From: Actinomycetes bacterium
GTDB lineage: Bacteria > Actinomycetota > Acidimicrobiia > Acidimicrobiales > Ilumatobacteraceae
Direction of reading: 5' to 3'
NCBI GenBank assembly: GCA_021414085.1
Contig: JAIOPC010000002.1
Coordinates: forward strand, 223,973 to 287,972
DNA: 64,000 nucleotides
Shown here: positions 59,791 to 64,000 of the stretch, piece by piece
How positions within the stretch are numbered: the first letter of the stretch is position 1
How the letters are laid out: each line of letters opens with the position of its first letter
The notes under the pieces: model-generated
The model's input: only the letters and a program-made list of their open reading frames with translations
Databases searched by the model: none
What the model was told of the DNA's origin: nothing
Translations under genes and position numbers: made by a program

Positions 59791-61023
59791 ATGATGAGAC
59801 ACGTGGTGGTCGTTGGCTCGTCGCTCGCGGGACTGCGCGCGTGCGAGACACTGCGCCAAGAAGGCTTCGACGGCGAGATCACATTGGTCGGCGCCGAAAC
59901 CGAGATTCCGTACGACCGGCCGCCACTGTCGAAGAAAGTGCTCGCTGGCGAGTGGGACTCCGATCGCATTCGTTTGCGCAAAGCCGACGACTTCGCTGGG
60001 CTCGCGCTGAACATGCGCCTGGGCAGTCCGGCAGTTGCGTTACGTCCCGATTCGCGGATCGTCTCGCTCGCCGACGGCAGCGAGTTGCCGTTCGACGGTC
60101 TCGTGATCGCAACCGGCGCTGCGCCACGCCGACTTCCCAATCAACCGGACCTCGATGGTGTCGTCGAATTGCGCACACTCGCGAACTCAATCGACCTGCG
60201 CGATCGCATCGCCGATGGCACGGCGCGCGTCACGGTCATTGGCGCCGGTTTCATCGGCCTCGAGGTCGCCGCGACCGCGCGCCAACGAGGTTGCGCCGTC
60301 ACCGTGCTGGAAGGCGCTCCCGCACCGTTGATCCGCGGACTCGGTGCTGAGATGGGAACGGCAGTCGCGGCGGTGCACACGCGACACGACGTCGATCTGC
60401 GTTGTGGCGTCGGCGTGGCAGGCGTCGAAGGCGACGGCACGCGAGTGACTGACGTGCGACTGGCCGACGGAAGCCTGATCGCCAGCGATGTCGTTGTAGT
60501 CGGCGTCGGTGTCGCACCGGCGACGCAATGGCTCGTTGACAGTGGGTTGCAACTCGGCGACGGAATCATCTGCGACGCGACCCTGCACACCAGTGCGCCG
60601 GGAATCTACGCCGCCGGCGATTGCGCTCGCTGGCCGAACGCGGTGTTTGCTGGGTTCGACGATGAAGAGATGCGCATCGAACACTGGACCAACGCGGCTG
60701 AGCAAGGTGCTGCGGCCGCCCGCAATCTGCTGGCCGTTGCACGTGGCGAAGCTGCGACGCCGTATGAGTCGGTGCCCTTCTTCTGGAGCGATCAGTTCGA
60801 CAGTCGCATTCAGTTCGTCGGCCGTGCCCGCGGCGGCGACGAGGTGCACGTGTTCGCCGGCGACACATCAGGCTCGTTCGCCGCGTTGTACGGCTTCGCG
60901 GGTCGCCTGCGCGGCGTGCTGGGCGTGAACATGCCGCGGCTGGTGATGCCGTTTCGCGCGTTGCTCGCCTCCAAGGCGACCTGGCCGGAGGCGCTCGAGA
61001 AGGCGCGCACCCTCGCGCCATAG
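59791..61023 (+). CDS. NAD(P)H-dependent ferredoxin reductase (Pyr_redox_2 family)
   Basis: The 410-residue flavoprotein has GSSLAGLRACE for the FAD, YDRPPLSKKVL, VIGAGFIGLEVA for NADH, and YAAGDCARWPN at the second FAD site. The C-terminal part IRIEHW/EHWTNAAEQG is typical of reductases that serve oxygenase or P450 ferredoxins. It could drive the ferredoxin at 41549-41761, though the genes are distant. The ATG at 59791 follows a GGA-type Shine-Dalgarno; a TTG at 59773 is an alternative. Confidence 0.88.
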   Translation: MMRHVVVVGSSLAGLRACETLRQEGFDGEITLVGAETEIPYDRPPLSKKVLAGEWDSDRIRLRKADDFAGLALNMRLGSPAVALRPDSRIVSLADGSELPFDGLVIATGAAPRRLPNQPDLDGVVELRTLANSIDLRDRIADGTARVTVIGAGFIGLEVAATARQRGCAVTVLEGAPAPLIRGLGAEMGTAVAAVHTRHDVDLRCGVGVAGVEGDGTRVTDVRLADGSLIASDVVVVGVGVAPATQWLVDSGLQLGDGIICDATLHTSAPGIYAAGDCARWPNAVFAGFDDEEMRIEHWTNAAEQGAAAARNLLAVARGEAATPYESVPFFWSDQFDSRIQFVGRARGGDEVHVFAGDTSGSFAALYGFAGRLRGVLGVNMPRLVMPFRALLASKATWPEALEKARTLAP

Positions 61024-61034
61024 AGTTGCGAGCG

Positions 61035-61787
61035 ATGGACTACACCGAACTCGCTGCGGACTTCGCCCGCGACGGCGCCGTTTGTGCGCGTGGTGTTGTC
61101 TCGGCGGGACTGCTGGAACGGGTGACCGCTGCTATCGACGAAAACCTCGCCGAGCCGAGCGCGTTGGCGCAAGTGGCAAGCGGCGCCGACGATCCCGGCC
61201 GCTTCGTCGAGGACTTCTGCAACTGGCAGCGCTTCCCCGCGTATGTGGAACTCGCCGAAGCGATGGCACCACTCGCCCGCGCGCTCATGGGTAGCAAGAC
61301 CGTTCGCCTGTACCACGACCATCTGTTGGTCAAGGAAGCGGGAACCCGCCAGCCGACGCCGTGGCACCAGGACCAGCCGTACTACGACGTCGAAGGACGC
61401 GACGTGATCAGCATGTGGCTGCCGGTCGACGCCGTACCCCGCGAGAGCACGCTCGAGTTCGTCGCTGGCACACACCTCGGGCCGTGGTTGATGCCCCGCA
61501 CTTTCATGCTGCGCGAGTCGAAGTGGTTCCCGGAAGGCTCGCTTACCGAGGTGCCCGCCATCGACGACGATCGCGACTCGTTCCCCATCATCGGGTGGCC
61601 GCTGCAACCCGGCGACGCTGTGTTCTTCCACGCGTTGGCGCTGCACGGATCCCGCGGTTCGGCGACCCGCCGACGGGTGATCTCGATTCGATATCTCGGC
61701 GACGACGCCCACCGCGTCGAGCGGCGGTGGGTGTGTAGTCCCCCAATTCCGGCCGATGCAATCTTCCCGACGCTGACGCCTGCCTAG
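61035..61787 (+). CDS. PhyH-family (phytanoyl-CoA) Fe(II)/2-oxoglutarate dioxygenase
   Basis: The 250-residue protein has TPWHQDQPYYD with the Fe(II)-binding HxD, a distal histidine in FFHALALHGSRGS and the arginine that binds 2-oxoglutarate in RRRVISIRYLGDD. PhyH-type enzymes hydroxylate fatty acids or small substrates. The start at 61035 is 11 nt after the reductase stop. Physical coupling with the reductase may be only operonic. Confidence 0.88.
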   Translation: MDYTELAADFARDGAVCARGVVSAGLLERVTAAIDENLAEPSALAQVASGADDPGRFVEDFCNWQRFPAYVELAEAMAPLARALMGSKTVRLYHDHLLVKEAGTRQPTPWHQDQPYYDVEGRDVISMWLPVDAVPRESTLEFVAGTHLGPWLMPRTFMLRESKWFPEGSLTEVPAIDDDRDSFPIIGWPLQPGDAVFFHALALHGSRGSATRRRVISIRYLGDDAHRVERRWVCSPPIPADAIFPTLTPA

Positions 61788-61797
61788 ACTCGCCGCC

Positions 61798-62625
61798 ATG
61801 TCGTACCAAATGCCACCATCGGGCGGTCCGCCGCGCAGCACTCCCATCCCCGGCCAGAGCACGCCGATTCCCGGCACCGGCCCCGCCACGTCGTCGGGCG
61901 TGCCGACAGCGAGTGCGTTCTTAGGTAGCCAAGGCCCGCAGCCGGAGACCCCGGCGGCCGCCACGCCGTACTCCTACTTGGCTACCCGACCCAAGGAGCG
62001 CAATTGGGGCTTCTGGATCGTCGCCTTACTGATCTTCGTCCCTACCGCCATTGGCGTGGGCGCCGCGGTGTGGGGCCTGTTCGCAGCAAAGGACGCCGTC
62101 GACAAAGCCAACGACATCGTCGACACGATCAGCGTGCCCAACTTTCCAGGCTCCGGCGATAGCAGCGGAGACGCTGGCGTGTCGCAGTTGCTCGATGGTG
62201 GCCCAGCAGCCACCGTCGCCGCACTCGACGCTGGCATCCCCGGCGATCCGACCAACTTCATCGAGATCATCCTGTACCCGGGCTACGCGTTCGGAACTGC
62301 GCAAGACCCGGTGCAGCTCGATCACATCGATCGTTATCAGTGGCAAGACGGCGCGCTGGGCGCACCGGCACCGCAAACCAACGATCCCGACGCGGCGAGC
62401 AAAGTGTTCACGATCGATGCCGTGCAGTGGGATGTCATCGCGGCCTTGGCAGCCGATGCGCCTCGCCTCGCTGCAGTCGAGGAAGGCGAGGTCACGCACA
62501 TCGCCATCACCCGCGACGTGTTCACGGAAGTGCACGACGTCGTCGTGCGCATCTATATGACCGGCCCACGCGGTAGCGCCTTCATCGAAGCAACGCCCGA
62601 CGGCACCGTCATCCGCATCGTGTAA
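61798..62625 (+). CDS. Membrane-anchored protein with Pro-rich N-terminus
   Basis: The 275-residue protein has a Pro/Ser/Gly-rich cytoplasmic start, one membrane helix (FWIVALLIFVPTAIGVGAAVWGLFA, about 72-96), a short linker, and an exported domain with no cysteine. No family is recognised. The exported domain (EIILYPGYAFGTAQDPVQLDHIDRYQW) appears well folded. It starts 10 nt after the PhyH gene and probably belongs to its operon. Confidence 0.75.
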   Translation: MSYQMPPSGGPPRSTPIPGQSTPIPGTGPATSSGVPTASAFLGSQGPQPETPAAATPYSYLATRPKERNWGFWIVALLIFVPTAIGVGAAVWGLFAAKDAVDKANDIVDTISVPNFPGSGDSSGDAGVSQLLDGGPAATVAALDAGIPGDPTNFIEIILYPGYAFGTAQDPVQLDHIDRYQWQDGALGAPAPQTNDPDAASKVFTIDAVQWDVIAALAADAPRLAAVEEGEVTHIAITRDVFTEVHDVVVRIYMTGPRGSAFIEATPDGTVIRIV

Positions 62626-62646
62626 CGCGCCGCGATCGCTGCGCCG

Positions 62647-64000
62647 TTAGACGGTGCCGCGATCGCGGAGGAACACATCGTTGAAGGCGTTGGTGTCACC
62701 CGTCACAAGGTCGCCACCCGACGAATAGAAGGTAACGAAGCGGCCGTTGGCACTGATCGACCCTCTGGCCGTACCAAAGACAGATTCAGTTCCGGCAGTC
62801 GACACGCCGACGCGAACGGTTGTGGCATCGAACATGTCGTGAACGAATACGTCGTAGTTGTTGTTGGTATCGCCAGGCACGAAGGCCGCGAAGGTCTCGA
62901 ACAAGATGTAGCGGCCGTCGGCGCTAATCGACGGGACGTCGGAATCTTGGTTGAGTTGCCCTCCAGCGCTGTCAACGCTGACGCGAACGGTGATGCCGGT
63001 GACACTGTCGTGTCGGAAGATGTCGGCCTTGAGATTGGTGTCGCCGGCGACGAGGTTCGTCGAGTCTGTCCGGAATATGACGTAGCGACCGTCACCACTG
63101 ATCGCGTTGTCGAGCGAGCCGCTGTTCTGCTCGACACCGGCGCTGCTGACGCTCACGCGGGTCGTCGTGTTCAGGGTGCGATCGCGAACGAAGATGTCGT
63201 ATTGGAGACTGGTGTCATCCGCGACGAGGTTGGTGGCGAAACTGGCGAAGGAGACATAGCGGCCGTTGCCCGAGATCTTCGGCCGGTCGGACTGGGCATC
63301 GGCTTGGACCCCAGCAGTACTGACGCTGACCCGGGTGGTCACCGAGTTGAACTGGTCGCGAACGAACACGTCGTTAAAGCCGTTCGTGTCCAATGCTCCG
63401 ACGAGGTTAGAAGCGGTCGAAATGAAGCTGATGAATTGCCCATCGTCGCTGATCGTTGGTAGTGACGAGTGACCGATCGCTTGCACGCCAGCGGCTCCGA
63501 CGCTGACGCGGTAGGTCAGGCTCAGCTGAAGGTCGCGTACGTAGACGTCTCTCGCTGAGTTGGTGTCTGGGACGATGCCGATGTTGTCGGCGAACGAGGC
63601 GAATACGACGTACCTGCCATTGGCGCTAATCATTGGATCGGTCGACTCGCCATTGGCCTGGCCGTTGGCGCTGTCGACGCTGACGCGCGTGGTGGTGACG
63701 GTCTGGCGGTCGAAGAGGAAGATGTCGCCGGTGCCATTGGTATCGCCGGCGACAAGATCGGTTGCTGTCGACTGGTAGACGACGTAGCGACCATCAGCGC
63801 TGACCGAGGAAGTATCTGAACCACCCTCGGCATTCGCGCCGCCGGTCTTGACGCTGGCTCGGATGGTCGATGCTCCAACGGTGGTGGTGGGGAACCAGCC
63901 GAGAACATCGACGAGTAGATGTGTGTTGCCGCTTTCGTTGAACAACGAGATCTGACCACCAGCACCCACCGCGACAATCACCATGTTCGGAACGTTCACA
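62647..64000 (-). CDS. PD40/TolB-like beta-propeller protein (5' end outside the window)
   Basis: The open frame runs from the window edge to the stop at 62647, at least 450 residues. It has about nine repeats of 43-45 residues, each with ISANGRYVVFAS-like strands followed by DIFVRDR or similar, the PD40/WD40-like pattern of TolB and protein-surface propellers. The first 40 residues contain LLVDVLGWFP, a segment common in actinobacterial surface proteins. The start lies beyond position 64000. It may be secreted, but the signal peptide is not visible. Confidence 0.85.
   Translation of the reverse strand, partial: VNVPNMVIVAVGAGGQISLFNESGNTHLLVDVLGWFPTTTVGASTIRASVKTGGANAEGGSDTSSVSADGRYVVYQSTATDLVAGDTNGTGDIFLFDRQTVTTTRVSVDSANGQANGESTDPMISANGRYVVFASFADNIGIVPDTNSARDVYVRDLQLSLTYRVSVGAAGVQAIGHSSLPTISDDGQFISFISTASNLVGALDTNGFNDVFVRDQFNSVTTRVSVSTAGVQADAQSDRPKISGNGRYVSFASFATNLVADDTSLQYDIFVRDRTLNTTTRVSVSSAGVEQNSGSLDNAISGDGRYVIFRTDSTNLVAGDTNLKADIFRHDSVTGITVRVSVDSAGGQLNQDSDVPSISADGRYILFETFAAFVPGDTNNNYDVFVHDMFDATTVRVGVSTAGTESVFGTARGSISANGRFVTFYSSGGDLVTGDTNAFNDVFLRDRGTV

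Overview
The window is high-GC, densely packed chromosomal DNA from an actinobacterium. The gene set fits the class Acidimicrobiia (an Ilumatobacter-like bacterium): a Tad/Flp pilus operon ending in a LysM-BTAD protein, DUF3263, LtrA, an ECF42-type sigma factor with its DGPF partner, many Thr/Ser-linker lipoproteins and many amidohydrolases. This assignment is inferred from gene content; no rRNA or other marker is present.

Layout. 1-12.2 kb: a LytR_C-domain protein, a DUF3263 protein, a uridine kinase, a complete five-gene Opp/Dpp peptide ABC transporter operon (minus strand), a Gfo/Idh/MocA oxidoreductase, a type-1 periplasmic binding lipoprotein with a kelch protein, and an imidazolonepropionase-like amidohydrolase. 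12.3-13.6 kb: tRNA-Thr(TGT) and a secreted lipoprotein. 13.6-34.1 kb: one long minus-strand Tad operon in the order prepilin peptidase, CpaB-like SAF protein, TadZ/CpaE-like ATPase, CpaF/TadA ATPase, TadB, TadC, small pilin-like protein, TadE, TadE, TadG-like, LysM-BTAD protein. Most junctions are 4-bp stop/start overlaps.

The outstanding feature is an insertion of about 11.2 kb (20160-31410) that cuts the cpaF/tadA gene in the middle of its Walker A motif. A large serine recombinase lies just inside one end. Both ends carry 27-nt inverted arms around a shared TT/AA dinucleotide. Joining the chromosomal flanks through that dinucleotide restores a perfect GSGKTT P-loop, with the dinucleotide inside the catalytic lysine codon. 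The cargo is a replication initiator resembling filamentous-phage gpII/CRI proteins with a hairpin just upstream, a NotI-like restriction endonuclease with a D12-class adenine methyltransferase and an XRE controller, a PIN-domain protein, several membrane or secreted proteins, and a two-gene operon (about 290-aa soluble protein plus four-helix membrane protein) whose layout resembles lambda RexAB. While the element is integrated the pilus motor ATPase is broken; precise excision would repair it.

34.1-48.3 kb: tRNA-Ser(GCT), a LysM transglycosylase-like protein, tRNA-Arg(ACG), a DGPF/ECF42 pair, amidohydrolase, class-IV aminotransferase, two paralogous secreted-repeat lipoproteins flanking a [3Fe-4S]-type ferredoxin, homocysteine S-methyltransferase, acyl-CoA dehydrogenase and ClpB. 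48.4-64 kb: a DrrAB-type ABC exporter, LtrA, an amidase, purA-purB, TesB thioesterase with pyrE, an FAD-linked 2-hydroxyacid oxidase next to a LarA-like protein, ferredoxin reductase, a PhyH-type dioxygenase, a membrane protein, and the 3' part of a PD40 beta-propeller protein that runs off the window.

Two small sequence families recur: an intergenic GGGGGTTTCGTGC palindrome (four loci, one with an 18-C run) and a 14-bp promoter/operator-like motif (YWATKNRGKAYACT) upstream of five metabolic genes.
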